From contig NC_014392.1 of the NCBI RefSeq assembly GCF_000145215.1, positions 1,868,001 through 1,932,000 of the forward strand: DNA of 64,000 nt, in the 5' to 3' direction. Below the pieces are notes generated by a model. It was given only the letters and a program-made list of their open reading frames with translations. It was not told the origin of the DNA and ran no database searches. The translations under genes and the position numbers were made by a program. Positions 46,832 to 55,542 of this stretch are shown here, in pieces; the stretch's first letter is position 1; each line of letters starts with the position of its first letter. Source of the DNA: Caldicellulosiruptor obsidiansis OB47 (GTDB lineage: Bacteria; Bacillota; Thermoanaerobacteria; Caldicellulosiruptorales; Caldicellulosiruptoraceae).

Positions 46832-47032
46832 TTATTGAATGCTTGGATTTTCAATAAATCTTGACAGGATGTTTATGTCACTTTTGTAGTGGTTTACACA
46901 CTGCTGGCATAGGTTCTTTAAAGATACATCTGTAATCTGATCAGAAACTCCTGCAATAAAGTTGATAGAATTTTGCATCATCTTGATATTGTCTTCTAAA
47001 AACATGAGCTCTTTTGAGGTAATGTTAGCCAC
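46832..47032 (-). CDS. Small helical protein upstream of the CotF-like gene
   Basis: 66 residues from the GTG at 47032 (GGAGG ten bases upstream; the TTG at 47041 is too close to it). ELMFLEDNIKMMQNSINFI and NLCQQCVNHYKSDINIL are amphipathic helices like those of coat-associated proteins. Probably part of the spore coat unit; not otherwise recognised. Confidence 0.65.
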   Translation of the reverse strand: MANITSKELMFLEDNIKMMQNSINFIAGVSDQITDVSLKNLCQQCVNHYKSDINILSRFIENPSIQ

Positions 47033-47115
47033 TTTCTTCAAACCTCCCTTTTTTGAAGTTTTAATCTTGGTGTTTCAAAAGCTACACAAATTATTTTTTT
47101 ATTTTTAAACTGCTT

Positions 47116-47787
47116 TTATTCAAATAAATAAAAACCCATTTTTCTTAGCAAATATGGTGTAATCTTGTTGGTTACAGGAAGCTTATTTTTCTTCTGGTAT
47201 AAATTTACTGCATATTCAAGTGCTGCTCCATACTTGCCATCGATGCTCCCTGAATAAAATCCGAGTTTTTTGAGCCTTCTTTGAACTGCCATAACATCCT
47301 CTCCAGTATCACCCGGGTAGATTGTTCTAAAACCATTTCTAAACTCTCCATATATGCCTTCTGAAATTACTACTGTAGTTCCAACAGAAATATATGAAAA
47401 CAGTTCTTTCACATCCTTGTTGAGCATTCTAACACAGCCTTTGCTCACATGAGCCCCTATATAATTTTCATATATCGTTCCATGAATGCCATATTTGCCA
47501 TATACAACATTTAGCCCCATCCACCTTCCTCCAAACCCTTCACCCCAGTAGTCTTTTGATATTATCTTAAATGTGCCAACTGGAGTAGGAGTTGAAGGCT
47601 TGCCTGGTGAAATTGGATATGACTTGTATAAAATCCCTTCTTTAAATACATATAGCCTACTGTCATCAATTGAGACATATATAAGATACGAATTCTTGTT
47701 GTGGTTTGATATACCCGAGATGGCTATTAAAGGTATTAAAATAACAAAAATTGAGAGTACAACCTTGAGTGGACTTTTTCTTTTCAT
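47116..47787 (-). CDS. L,D-transpeptidase with peptidoglycan-binding domain
   Basis: 223 residues. A signal anchor (VVLSIFVILIPLIAISGI) is followed by the YkuD catalytic domain with YGIHGTIYENYIGAHVSKGCVRM, where H and C form the active site. The last 65 residues are a PG_binding_1 domain (GEDVMAVQRRLKKLGFYSGSIDGKYG). It forms 3-3 cross-links or anchors proteins in the wall, outside the membrane. Confidence 0.9.
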   Translation of the reverse strand: MKRKSPLKVVLSIFVILIPLIAISGISNHNKNSYLIYVSIDDSRLYVFKEGILYKSYPISPGKPSTPTPVGTFKIISKDYWGEGFGGRWMGLNVVYGKYGIHGTIYENYIGAHVSKGCVRMLNKDVKELFSYISVGTTVVISEGIYGEFRNGFRTIYPGDTGEDVMAVQRRLKKLGFYSGSIDGKYGAALEYAVNLYQKKNKLPVTNKITPYLLRKMGFYLFE

Positions 47788-47860
47788 TTTTACAATTTAA
47801 ATCTTAGCACTTCAATAGATATAGTTTATGCAAAAGACAGAAATTTTATTAAAAAATTGA

Positions 47861-47893
47861 AGGCGGGGATTGAAAATCTGCTTTTCCCCACCT
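47861..47893 (-). terminator. Terminator of the pantothenate operon
   Basis: AGGCGGGGA pairs with TCCCCACCT (one mismatch); on the minus strand TCAATTTTTT follows. Confidence 0.75.
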
Positions 47894-47910
47894 CTGAAAT
47901 TCAAAATTAA

Positions 47911-48297
47911 TTAACAAATACATTCAGATTGCTCTTCTTTATCCGAAAGTCTTACAATCCTGTTTTCATCATCCACAAACACAATCTTTGGCTTGTGATT
48001 ATAATACTCTTCCATGGTGAGAAGACAGTATGCCATTATAATTATCTTATCGCCCACCTGCACAAGACGTGCTGCTGCTCCGTTTAGGCAAATAGTTCCG
48101 CTGCCTTTTTCACCCTTTATTACATAAGTTTCAAATCTCTCGCCGTTGTTTATATTCACAACTTGCACCTTTTCATTTTCATATATTCCGGCTGCTTTCA
48201 TCAACTCCTCATCAATCGTGATGCTACCAACATAGTTTAGATTTGCCTCTGTAACGGTTGCTCTGTGAATCTTAGACTTTAAAACCTCAATGAACAT
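47911..48297 (-). CDS. panD: Aspartate 1-decarboxylase
   Basis: 128 residues. [23 protein letters not shown] includes the self-cleavage site between glycine and serine (GS at about residue 25) that makes the pyruvoyl group. [17 protein letters not shown] and the C-terminal [13 protein letters not shown] complete the family pattern. It makes beta-alanine for PanC, encoded 5 bp upstream. Confidence 0.96.
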   Translation of the reverse strand: MFIEVLKSKIHRATVTEANLNYVGSITIDEELMKAAGIYENEKVQVVNINNGERFETYVIKGEKGSGTICLNGAAARLVQVGDKIIIMAYCLLTMEEYYNHKPKIVFVDDENRIVRLSDKEEQSECIC

Positions 48298-48302
48298 CTT
48301 TG

Positions 48303-49151
48303 CTATTTCGCCTCCACCACAATGTTGTCTATAAGTCTTGCTTTTCCAACAAAAACAGCAAGAGCTATGAGAACCTTTCCTTCAACCTTTGAGATTACTT
48401 CAAAATTATCACTATTTACAAATTCAATGTAATCAATCTTTGTATATTTTTCTCTTAAAATCATCTCTTCCATTGCCTTTTTTATAACTGATACCTCTTT
48501 TTCTCCTTTTTCAATCATCTCTTTTGCCAAATTCAAAGCCCTGTACAAAACGGTTGCAGATTTTCTTTCCTCTTCAGAAAGATATACATTTCTCGAGCTC
48601 ATTGCAAGCCCATCTTGCTCACGGACAATCGGACAGGGAACTATCTCAACGTCAAGATTTAGGTCTTTTACCATCTGCTTTATGACAGCAAGCTGCTGAG
48701 CATCCTTTTGCCCAAAGTAAGCTCTGTCCGGATTTACAATGTTAAACAGCTTTAATACGACTGTTGCAACACCATCAAAATGACCCGGCCTTGATTTGCC
48801 GCACATCATTTCTGTTATCTTCTTCACTGACACAACTGTTTTAAAATCTTCGGGATACATCTCTTCTACCGACGGATAAAATATATAGTCAACACCCTCT
48901 TTTCCGGCAAGGGTTTTGTCCCTCTCAAAGTCGCGCGGGTATCTCTCATAATCCTCATTGGGTCCAAATTGAATAGGATTTACAAATATGCTCATAATGG
49001 TAATATCGTTTTGCTGTTTAGAAAGCCTTACCAAGCTCAAATGTCCTTCATGCAGATACCCCATTGTTGGAACAAAACCAATTGATTTGCCTTCTTTTTT
49101 AAGTCTTTTTACAATATCTTTCATCTCCTGAATCCTCTCCACAACAACCAT
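48303..49151 (-). CDS. panC: Pantoate-beta-alanine ligase
   Basis: 282 residues. [18 protein letters not shown] (ATP HIGH-like site), [36 protein letters not shown] and [11 protein letters not shown] are diagnostic. The ATG overlaps the panB stop (TGATG). It joins pantoate and beta-alanine, using ATP. Confidence 0.97.
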   Translation of the reverse strand: MVVVERIQEMKDIVKRLKKEGKSIGFVPTMGYLHEGHLSLVRLSKQQNDITIMSIFVNPIQFGPNEDYERYPRDFERDKTLAGKEGVDYIFYPSVEEMYPEDFKTVVSVKKITEMMCGKSRPGHFDGVATVVLKLFNIVNPDRAYFGQKDAQQLAVIKQMVKDLNLDVEIVPCPIVREQDGLAMSSRNVYLSEEERKSATVLYRALNLAKEMIEKGEKEVSVIKKAMEEMILREKYTKIDYIEFVNSDNFEVISKVEGKVLIALAVFVGKARLIDNIVVEAK

Positions 49152-49945
49152 CAGTAACTGTGCTCCTTTCCTGGAAATTCTCCTTTTTTAACCTCTTCAA
49201 TGTACCTTGTCACAGCATCTTTGATTATATTCCCTACTTCAGCATATCTTTTTACAAACTTTGGCTTGAAATCTTCATACATGCCAAGCATGTCATAACA
49301 CACAAGCACCTGACCATCACAGTATGGTCCTGCACCTATCCCAATTACAGGTACTTTTACACTCTCTTGAACCTGTTTTGCAACATTAGCTGGCACTTTT
49401 TCAAGCACAATTGCAAATACCCCAGCTTTCTCAAGTTTTTTAGCATCTTCCACAAGTTTTTTTGCTTCAGCTTCCTCCTTTGCGCGAAGGTCATAGCCTC
49501 CAAAGATGTTGACAGACTGGGGTGTAAGCCCCAAATGTCCCATAACAGGTATCTGGGCTTTGATAACAGCCTCTATCTTATCATATACATCGTCGCAGCC
49601 TTCCATCTTGACCGCATAAGCACCTGCACGAATTAACCTTCCTGCGTTTTTCACAGCATCTTCTATTGTAGTGTGGTATGACAAAAACGGCATGTCAGCG
49701 ACAACCATTGAATACTTTGCACCTCGGCTAACAGCTCTGACATGGTGCTCCATATCATCCATTGTGACCGGAATTGTAGAGTCATAGCCAAGGATCACCA
49801 TACCAAGCGAATCGCCAACAAGCAGGATATCTACAGAGCAGCTGTCAAATATCTTTGCAAAGGTGTAGTCGTAAGCAGTAAGCATGGTTATTTTCTCGCC
49901 TTTTTGTTTTTTTTCAAACAGCGTCTTGGTTGTCACCTTGTTCAT
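49151..49945 (-). CDS. panB: 3-methyl-2-oxobutanoate hydroxymethyltransferase
   Basis: 264 residues from the ATG at 49945, with AAGGTGG eight bases upstream (GTG codons at 49957 and 49954 are in frame). [45 protein letters not shown] and [16 protein letters not shown] define it. It makes ketopantoate from ketoisovalerate. Confidence 0.97.
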   Translation of the reverse strand: MNKVTTKTLFEKKQKGEKITMLTAYDYTFAKIFDSCSVDILLVGDSLGMVILGYDSTIPVTMDDMEHHVRAVSRGAKYSMVVADMPFLSYHTTIEDAVKNAGRLIRAGAYAVKMEGCDDVYDKIEAVIKAQIPVMGHLGLTPQSVNIFGGYDLRAKEEAEAKKLVEDAKKLEKAGVFAIVLEKVPANVAKQVQESVKVPVIGIGAGPYCDGQVLVCYDMLGMYEDFKPKFVKRYAEVGNIIKDAVTRYIEEVKKGEFPGKEHSY

Positions 49946-49950
49946 TTTTT

Positions 49951-50790
49951 TCACCACCTTACAGAATTTATAAATTGTTGAAGTTTTTCATAGACATCCT
50001 TATCGCTCTTCTCAAATATTAGATCTGCCGCAAGTTTTAAAAGTTCTAAAAAAGCAGTCTTCTTTTCATCCGGCAAAGCATTGTAGTGTTTTTGAAGTGT
50101 CAAAACATCGCCTCTTGCGGCAGGTCCTGTCAAACAGTTAAGCCTATCCTTTAAAAAATTTTCAAGTGATGCAGAAGAAAGAGGCTTTATTATGGAAAAA
50201 ATAACCTCATCTTCAAGTCCGATTTTTTTATAAAGCAAATACGAAAAGTTCAAAAGAGCTACAAGGTAATTTGAAGCAACTGTTGCTGCAAGATGATAAA
50301 CTACTTTGTCCTCTTTTTTGAGCTCTATATATTTATTCCCTATTTTCTGCAAAATTATCTTGGCAATCTTTTTACCTTCATCATCGCCTTCTAAAGAAAA
50401 CACCGCCTTTTTTAAAATCTGGACATCTTCAGGCTGCCCTCTCAGAGTCTGAATAGGATGAAGAGAAAATTTTCCTCTGCATTCGGTTTTAATAGCATCA
50501 GACGTCAGCGCACCTGACAAGTGTCCGAGCACCTTTTGGGACAAATGTGGCGAATAAAGATTTTTAGAAACTTCTTCTATAAATGTATCAGAAATGGCTA
50601 TAAAAAGCACATCAGAAGCCTCTACGAGTTTTTCAGGACTCTTAAATGCATGCGTTTTTGTCATGGAAGAAGCTTTTATGGCTTTTTCATATGTTCTGTT
50701 ATAAAACCCTGTAATCTCAAGCCCATGCTCTTTAAAATAAAGCGCAAGAGAAATTCCGGCTTTAGATGCCCCATAAAAGCCTATTTTCAC
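49951..50790 (-). CDS. Rossmann-like/DUF2520 oxidoreductase, possible ketopantoate reductase
   Basis: 279 residues from a GTG at 50790 (GGAGG nine bases upstream). [23 protein letters not shown] is an NAD(P)-binding start, [16 protein letters not shown] follows, and the C-terminal half ([20 protein letters not shown]) matches DUF2520. It is first in the pan operon, where panE is otherwise missing, so it likely supplies the ketopantoate reductase step. That assignment is from context. Confidence 0.82.
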   Translation of the reverse strand: MKIGFYGASKAGISLALYFKEHGLEITGFYNRTYEKAIKASSMTKTHAFKSPEKLVEASDVLFIAISDTFIEEVSKNLYSPHLSQKVLGHLSGALTSDAIKTECRGKFSLHPIQTLRGQPEDVQILKKAVFSLEGDDEGKKIAKIILQKIGNKYIELKKEDKVVYHLAATVASNYLVALLNFSYLLYKKIGLEDEVIFSIIKPLSSASLENFLKDRLNCLTGPAARGDVLTLQKHYNALPDEKKTAFLELLKLAADLIFEKSDKDVYEKLQQFINSVRW

Positions 50791-50792
50791 TT

Positions 50793-50993
50793 CAATATAC
50801 CTCCATATAAAAACTAAAAAAGGCAGAACAGAGTCTGCCTTTTCTTTGCTTGAAAAAATTCTGTTTTCCAAGCTCATATGCAGTCCCTGTTCTTCAAAAA
50901 TCAGGGCAGCGTTTTAATATTTTCAGTTTTAAATTTTTAAATATTAAGAATCTTAAAAGTATGGCTCGACAATCTTGTCGATGCCATCTTTTC
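50793..50993 (-). ncRNA. Structured leader of the pan operon, pan RNA motif candidate
   Basis: About 200 nt from the likely start to the ribosome binding site. It holds a near-perfect 11-bp hairpin (50961-50987, one bulged A), a second hairpin (50880-50910) whose CCCTG/CAGGG core is flanked by one unpaired A on each side, and the terminator at 50815-50840. A hairpin with two bulged adenosines in front of pantothenate genes is the published description of the pan motif. I cannot check the consensus here. Confidence 0.55.
50815..50840 (-). terminator. Intrinsic terminator in the pan operon leader
   Basis: AGGCAGA and TCTGCCT form a 7-bp stem; on the minus strand TTTTTTAG and more Ts follow. 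It lies before the first pan gene, so it would act as an attenuator. Confidence 0.7.
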
Positions 50994-51000
50994 ATAATTA

Positions 51001-51006
51001 ATTATA
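51001..51006 (-). promoter_or_regulatory. -10 element of the pan operon promoter
   Basis: A perfect TATAAT on the minus strand. No clear -35 is seen at the expected distance. Transcription would start near 50993, directly at the first leader hairpin. Confidence 0.45.
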
Positions 51007-51102
51007 CCACAACTTAGCAAAAAATATAGTGTTATTTTTTATATTTGAAAGGGTATTAATATGATTGAAAATCAAAATTTATAAATGAGAGGTGCAGTCC
51101 AA

Positions 51103-51621
51103 ATGAAAAGTGAAAAAATCCTTGAAATGTTAAATGAACAGTTAAACAGAGAACTATTCTCGGCATACTTTTATACAGCAATGGAAGCATATTTTGCTTC
51201 ACAAAATTTAGATGGTTTTGCTCACTTTTTTATGGTCCAAACAAAAGAAGAGCTTGACCATGCAAGATTGATATTTGACTATATAAACAAAATAGGTGGA
51301 AGAGTAATTTTAAAAGAGTTAAAACAGCCAAAAATAGATTATTCTTCGCCTACAGAAGTTTTTGAACTTGCACTTTCACATGAACAGTTTATAACCTCAT
51401 CCATCCATGAGATTGCAAAGGCAGCTTTAGAGGAAAAAGACCTTACTACACACAATTTTTTGCAATGGTTTATAAATGAACAAGCTGAGGAAGAAGAAAC
51501 AATGGACAAAATTTTAAGAAAGCTGAAATTCATAAAAGAAGACCCAAGCGGGCTTCTGTTTTTGGACAAAGAACTTTCAACAAGAGTGTACACACCGCCA
51601 TCTATTCTGCAGGAAAATTAG
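51103..51621 (+). CDS. ftnA: Ferritin
   Basis: 172 residues from the ATG at 51103 (GAGG ten bases upstream). NEQLNRELFSAYFYTAMEAYF, EELDHARLIFDYINKIGG and LQWFINEQAEEEETMDKIL hold the ferroxidase-site glutamates and histidine in a four-helix bundle. It stores iron as a 24-mer. No heme-binding methionine is evident, so it is ferritin rather than bacterioferritin. Confidence 0.93.
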   Translation: MKSEKILEMLNEQLNRELFSAYFYTAMEAYFASQNLDGFAHFFMVQTKEELDHARLIFDYINKIGGRVILKELKQPKIDYSSPTEVFELALSHEQFITSSIHEIAKAALEEKDLTTHNFLQWFINEQAEEEETMDKILRKLKFIKEDPSGLLFLDKELSTRVYTPPSILQEN

Positions 51622-51644
51622 GAGGCATCCAGTTTTTAGCCCTA

Positions 51645-51673
51645 TTGATTTTAAAGTCCTTTTGCACTATACT
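51645..51673 (+). promoter_or_regulatory. Promoter of the FmdB-like gene
   Basis: TTGATT (51645-51650) and TATACT (51668-51673) with a 17-bp spacer. Confidence 0.5.
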
Positions 51674-51714
51674 ATATTAGGCAATAAAAATTTTAGGTGA
51701 AGGTGACCAAAAAG

Positions 51715-51936
51715 ATGTTTTATACATTTATTTGCAACAGCTGTCAAGAAGTTTTTGAAATAAAAGCGTCAATTTCAGAAATCTCAAATGGCCTTAAAGT
51801 CGTCTGTCCAAAATGTGCTTCAAGTGACGTCACAAGAGATTACTCAAAAATAAACATTGGAACATCTGCAGGAAGTGGTGCAAAAAGTAGCAGTTGTAGT
51901 ACATGCTCAGGCTCAAAAGGTTGTTGTGGAAGCTAA
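51715..51936 (+). CDS. FmdB-like zinc ribbon protein
   Basis: 73 residues. YTFICNSCQEVFEI and VVCPKCASSDV form a CxxC/CxxC zinc ribbon like FmdB_1 regulators. A Ser/Gly/Cys-rich tail (SSSCSTCSGSKGCCGS) follows. The ATG at 51715 has GGTGA upstream; a GTG at 51697 is possible. Function unknown. Confidence 0.72.
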   Translation: MFYTFICNSCQEVFEIKASISEISNGLKVVCPKCASSDVTRDYSKINIGTSAGSGAKSSSCSTCSGSKGCCGS

Positions 51937-51987
51937 AAATAATTTTGAGCTTTTTTTAAAAACAGCTGGTATAATAAAAAATGGCAC

Positions 51988-53242
51988 GTGGTGAAGACAT
52001 ATCTACCACCTAATTTATTGCAGAACAAGGAATGAAAAGCCACTTTCTTTAATAAGTTTTAAAGAAGTGAAGTAGAAAATTGAAATATATGGGAGGAGAC
52101 CAGAATTTTTGAATCTATGAATTTTTCAAATGGTGTCCTCCCATTCATTCCCTTGCCACTATGAGGTCTAAAAAAGTTCCACGTATCTTGCCATCTCTGA
52201 GCTCGTTGAATAAAGTCATCTTTGTTTTTACATCTCTCAGCATGAATCATTAAAAAATATTCGTCATCTGCTTCTTTGGTGAATTTTCAATTACTCCCAT
52301 CAAGTGTTTTGCTTTTGGTGGGATAGGATTTAGTTCTACACCCAAAATAGAAAACATCTCATTCCACTCCTTTAGCTTTCTTTCACTTCCTCCGCAAAAT
52401 TCTTCTCCATTGTCCAATCGGATTTTTATTGGGTTTCTTACATTATGTGTTCTTAACCATAAAGCAACCAAGGATATAAACATAAATCCAAAAGCAAATG
52501 AAAGCTCATAGGAAGTAGGCTGTAAATCTTGCTCTTGTTGCAATATCTATCATGTTCCACTCATAGCAAGGTAAATTGTATTTTTTCATATGTTCGTATA
52601 CTTCTTTTGGGAGGCTGTCTTTGTCTAAAAGGTGTTTTGTATCAAGTTGAAACTCAGAAAAAGGAATGAGGGCTTCATAATCATACAAACTTATTTCACC
52701 CTTTTTTGTCTTTCTTGTTTTTCTTGGTATGGCGTTTTTTTTGAGAATAGACTTTATTGTATTTTCGCTTATTTTAATACCATATTTTCTGAGCAGGTAA
52801 AGAGATAAACGTCTGTATTCTAAAGCCAGTTCTTTTAGATTCTTTGATTATGAGATTTTCAAGTTCAGAAGAAAGTTTTCTGGGGCAAGTTTTAGGTTTT
52901 CTTGATTTGTCCTCAAGGGGACCATATATTGCTCTTCTTACAGTATGCCTTGATACACCTAATATTTTAGCAGTTTTTGATACGTTTTTGTTATTTGCTT
53001 CAAAGACTTTTCGGACTAATTCTCTTGCTTTTTCGGGAGATATTTTTCTTATTTCGTGATATGATATAATATTCATAGTAGGCTGCCCTCCCATCCTGGT
53101 AGTTTTTTGATTTTTCTTTTGAATGGAAGATTACACTTTTTAATTATATTCATGTCAGGAGGGAGGCAGCCTCAATTCTTTTTATGAGTTTCTCCTCACT
53201 ATTTTCGCACATTTTTTCGCTGTGGTAAATATCTTTACACCT
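51988..53242 (-). mobile_element. Decayed integrase-core (IS481-like) insertion sequence
   Basis: The broken transposase is bounded by imperfect inverted repeats. The left reads GGTGAAGACATATCTACCAC (51990-52009) and the right, inverted, GGTGTAAAGATATTTACCAC (53222-53241). No target duplication was identified. A second, nearer inverted repeat (AGGCTGCC...CTCC at 53078 and 53157) surrounds the transposase promoter region. Family call and ends are tentative. Confidence 0.5.
52059..53076 (-). pseudogene. DDE integrase-core transposase with several frameshifts
   Basis: From an ATG at 53076 the protein reads an N-terminal HTH (NNKNVSKTAKILGVSRHTVRRA), then in other frames FQLDTKHLLDKDSLP, NMIDIATRARF, IRLDNGEEFCGG and WQDTWNFFRPHSGKGMNGRTP. 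These are the pieces of an integrase-core transposase in order. At least three frameshifts break it, so it is inactive. Confidence 0.8.
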
Positions 53243-53268
53243 ATTCGAGCGCAAATTTGAAAAATGTA

Positions 53269-53297
53269 TTGACAAATTCAAAAGAGCTCTTTATAAT
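53269..53297 (+). promoter_or_regulatory. Strong sigma-A promoter of tRNA-Leu
   Basis: Consensus TTGACA (53269-53274) and TATAAT (53292-53297) with a 17-bp spacer. Confidence 0.85.
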
Positions 53298-53320
53298 ATA
53301 TAATGCAAAGTCAATGAGGT

Positions 53321-53408
53321 GCCGAGATGGTGGAATTGGCAGACACGCTACTTTGAGGGGGTAGTGGGCGTTATGCCCGTGCGAGTTCGAGTCTCGCTCT
53401 CGGCACCA
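53321..53408 (+). tRNA. tRNA-Leu (anticodon GAG)
   Basis: 88 nt with the long variable arm of class II tRNAs. The acceptor arms are GCCGAGA and TCTCGGC, the anticodon loop TTGAGGG gives GAG, the variable arm is GTGGGCGTTATGCCCGT and CCA is encoded. Confidence 0.9.
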
Positions 53409-53423
53409 ATTAAAAAAGCAAAT

Positions 53424-53452
53424 AAGGCCCTATAAAAAGGGCTTTATTTTTT
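53424..53452 (+). terminator. Terminator between tRNA-Leu and tRNA-Arg
   Basis: GCCCT and AGGGC with flanking A/T pairs, followed by TTTATTTTTT. Confidence 0.6.
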
Positions 53453-53481
53453 ATTCAACAATTGAAAAATGTATGGCATGC

Positions 53482-53558
53482 GCGCCCATAGCTCAATTGG
53501 ATAGAGCATCAGACTACGGATCTGAGGGTTGGGGGTTCGAGTCCTCCTGGGCGCGCCA
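53482..53558 (+). tRNA. tRNA-Arg (anticodon ACG), integration target
   Basis: 77 nt. The acceptor arms are GCGCCCA and TGGGCGC, the anticodon loop CTACGGA gives ACG (read as ICG), and CCA is encoded. From the first base of the anticodon loop (53514) onward the sequence is repeated at 61975. The tRNA is thus kept whole at the left end of the inserted element. Confidence 0.93.
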
Positions 53559-54120
53559 TTTATTTTCAAGGGTTTTGAGGTTTGGAATAATATCGGGCAG
53601 GTTGTTATAACACCTCTTTGATTTGAGCAAAGTCTATTATAAGGTCTTCAAAAATACCAACCTTGACCTTGTCATTGAAGGTGTATAGTTCTGGTGGCAG
53701 GTAATCTTCGGTATCTTTGAGTCTGTATACTAAAATTGTTTGATTGTTAGGGTTAACAATCAAATATTCTTTGACTTTATACTGATTATACAGGTTCAGC
53801 TTTCTTACATAGTCGTGAGATGGATTATATTCAGATACAACCTCAATTATCATCTCAGGAGCTCCAACACAGCCTTTATCAGTGAGTTTTTTCTTATCGC
53901 ATATGATTGATATATCAGGCTGGACAACGTTGATTGCCTGTTTTTCATCCTGTCCTTCCTCAACAAGAACAACATCAAATGGAGCTGTATATACTTTGCA
54001 GGGTTTGTTGTTTTGCTTAATATAATTCCCAATGATTAGTGTAAGTTCAAAAATAATTTCTTGGTGCACTCTTGAAGGTGCATGGCTCATATCATAGATG
54101 ACACCATCAATTAGCTCTAC
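53514..54120. repeat. Left attachment repeat (attL), 607 bp
   Basis: Direct repeat of 61975-62581, offset 8461 bp, with one mismatch seen (C at 54088, T at 62549). It starts exactly at the tRNA-Arg anticodon loop and runs through most of the Uma2 gene. The start point is typical of tyrosine integrase sites. The length is far greater than a normal att core. Confidence 0.85.
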
Positions 54121-54186
54121 CCTTGCGTCTTCTGGGAGCTCAAGGTAATCTGCATATGTGTAAAACTTAGGTATCCTTGCTTCCAT
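53605..54186 (-). CDS. Uma2-family (DUF820) putative endonuclease, left copy
   Basis: 193 residues from the ATG at 54186 (GAAGGTG upstream; a GTG at 54195 is in frame). ARVELIDGVIYDM, QPDISIICDKKKL, PEMIIEVVSEYNPSHDYVRKLNLY and KEYLIVNP carry the PD-(D/E)XK-like pattern E-x-D...D...E-V. It overlaps the XRE gene's end by 20 bp, so the two are cotranscribed. Uma2 proteins are common in mobile DNA and of uncertain function. All but the N-terminal 22 or so codons are inside the direct repeat. Confidence 0.8.
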   Translation of the reverse strand: MEARIPKFYTYADYLELPEDARVELIDGVIYDMSHAPSRVHQEIIFELTLIIGNYIKQNNKPCKVYTAPFDVVLVEEGQDEKQAINVVQPDISIICDKKKLTDKGCVGAPEMIIEVVSEYNPSHDYVRKLNLYNQYKVKEYLIVNPNNQTILVYRLKDTEDYLPPELYTFNDKVKVGIFEDLIIDFAQIKEVL

Positions 54187-55024
54187 TGGATTCACCTTCT
54201 TTGTTGTTTCGTTTGGATATTATAGACCTAAAATAATTTATCACAGAATCTTTACCATACTCTTCAAACAAATAATCAAATCTGGGGACTTCTCCAAAGC
54301 GAATTCTAGCATAAAATAATCTTGTTAAATCTGCAAATTTTAGCATAAGACTAGAAATAAGATCATTTAATTCACCTATACGCTCTTCTATTTTTTTTAT
54401 TTCGTTATTATATTTCTCATAGATTGGAGTTAAATTTTCAAGATTGTCAGAGTGTTTTAAAATTTCTTCCATTACACTGTATATAAAATCATCATGATAA
54501 AATAAAATATGCCTAAGAGTATTATTTTGCAATAAATCTTCTACATTACTCCAATAGTTATATAGAAGTAAAAATATTTTCTTTATAATATTTTGCCATA
54601 GTTTAGTATCACTGGACTCCAATAATACATAATAAAAGACAGTGGCAGCACTATTCATTAATGGTTCTAATATTTCTTCGATAAATGTTCCAGTTTCCTT
54701 TTCTATTTTTTCATCCCTTCTAATTTCTTCAAGTTTTTTGTTCATTATAACTTCTTTCAAACTTTCACCAACAGTTCTTTCAAACTTACTTCTTTTGGAT
54801 ATTTGTTCTTCTACTGTTCTATATTCACTTCTGCCGATAAGATAGTCCACTGTCACATTAAAATAATCAGCAATTTTAAGTAATGTGTCAAAATTAGGCT
54901 CCCTGTGTCCATTCTCATAATTCGCTATAGTTTGCGTAGAAACTCCTAAAATTTCTGCCAAATCACTTCTTGAAATATTCTTTTCTTCTCTAAGTTCTTT
55001 AAGTCTAAATCTAAATAAATTCAC
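54167..55024 (-). CDS. XRE-family repressor with long helical C-terminal domain
   Basis: 285 residues. The HTH_3 domain (LKELREEKNISRSDLAEIL, TIANYENGHREP, FNVTVDYLIG) occupies about 8-70. The rest is alpha-helical, leucine-rich and unlike peptidase-type CI repressors. It is divergent from the excisionase-like gene and its promoter overlaps inverted repeats. In layout it corresponds to Stl-type master repressors of PICIs, whose C-terminal domain senses a helper phage protein; that parallel is inference. Confidence 0.8.
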   Translation of the reverse strand: MNLFRFRLKELREEKNISRSDLAEILGVSTQTIANYENGHREPNFDTLLKIADYFNVTVDYLIGRSEYRTVEEQISKRSKFERTVGESLKEVIMNKKLEEIRRDEKIEKETGTFIEEILEPLMNSAATVFYYVLLESSDTKLWQNIIKKIFLLLYNYWSNVEDLLQNNTLRHILFYHDDFIYSVMEEILKHSDNLENLTPIYEKYNNEIKKIEERIGELNDLISSLMLKFADLTRLFYARIRFGEVPRFDYLFEEYGKDSVINYFRSIISKRNNKEGESNGSKDT

Positions 55025-55049
55025 TCAACCACCACCAAAAACTATTCGT

Positions 55050-55159
55050 TTAATTCTCATTATAAAACAAACTTAGAGAATTAACAATATTAAACTGAAT
55101 GAATTTATCTATAAAGACTTAAAACTATATGTTGACAAATACATTTAGTTTGATATAAT
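55050..55159. promoter_or_regulatory. Divergent control region of the element
   Basis: The minus-strand promoter has TTGTTA (55082-55087) and TATAAT (55059-55064), 17-bp spacer. The perfect inverted repeat TTAATTCTC/GAGAATTAA (55050-55058 and 55076-55084) brackets its -10 and abuts the -35. The plus-strand promoter has TTGACA (55132-55137) and TATAAT (55154-55159), 16-bp spacer. The related half-sites TAAACTGAATG and CATTTAGTTTG are inverted around it. This is a repressor-controlled switch. Confidence 0.7.
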
Positions 55160-55227
55160 AATATTAAAAAAACAAAGCGAATAATTTAGGATGATATTAA
55201 AAAACATCAAAAAAAGGAGTGTTATGA

Positions 55228-55446
55228 ATGGAACTATATAATGCAAACCCCCAGCGCGACAAAATAGAAAAACTCACAATCAGCATTAAAGAAGCTGCTC
55301 AAATGCTTGGCATTTCGTACAATGTTATGCTCACTTTGGTACACAGAAAAGACTTCCCCAAAATCTTGGCTGGGCAGCGACGAATCCTCATACCCAAAGA
55401 AGCTTTCATGCGTTGGGTCAATGAACAAGCTTGCCAAAATAAATAA
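55228..55446 (+). CDS. Excisionase-like helix-turn-helix protein
   Basis: 72 residues with AAGGAG before the ATG. LTISIKEAAQMLGISYNVMLTLVHRKDFPKILAGQRRILIPKEAFMRWV (in parts: IKEAAQMLGIS, RKDFPKILAGQRRILIPKEAF) is the HTH_17/AlpA-like fold used by excisionases and activators. It is the first gene rightward, under the repressor-controlled promoter. In PICIs the AlpA gene sits in the same place. Confidence 0.8.
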   Translation: MELYNANPQRDKIEKLTISIKEAAQMLGISYNVMLTLVHRKDFPKILAGQRRILIPKEAFMRWVNEQACQNK

Positions 55447-55542
55447 CAGGTACTTACCATGTAATCGCTGCTCTATTCGGTCATCGGTAGGGTGGCTTGA
55501 TAATTGCTGTTTGTTGGTTGTTATACTGAGGAGTGATTTAAA

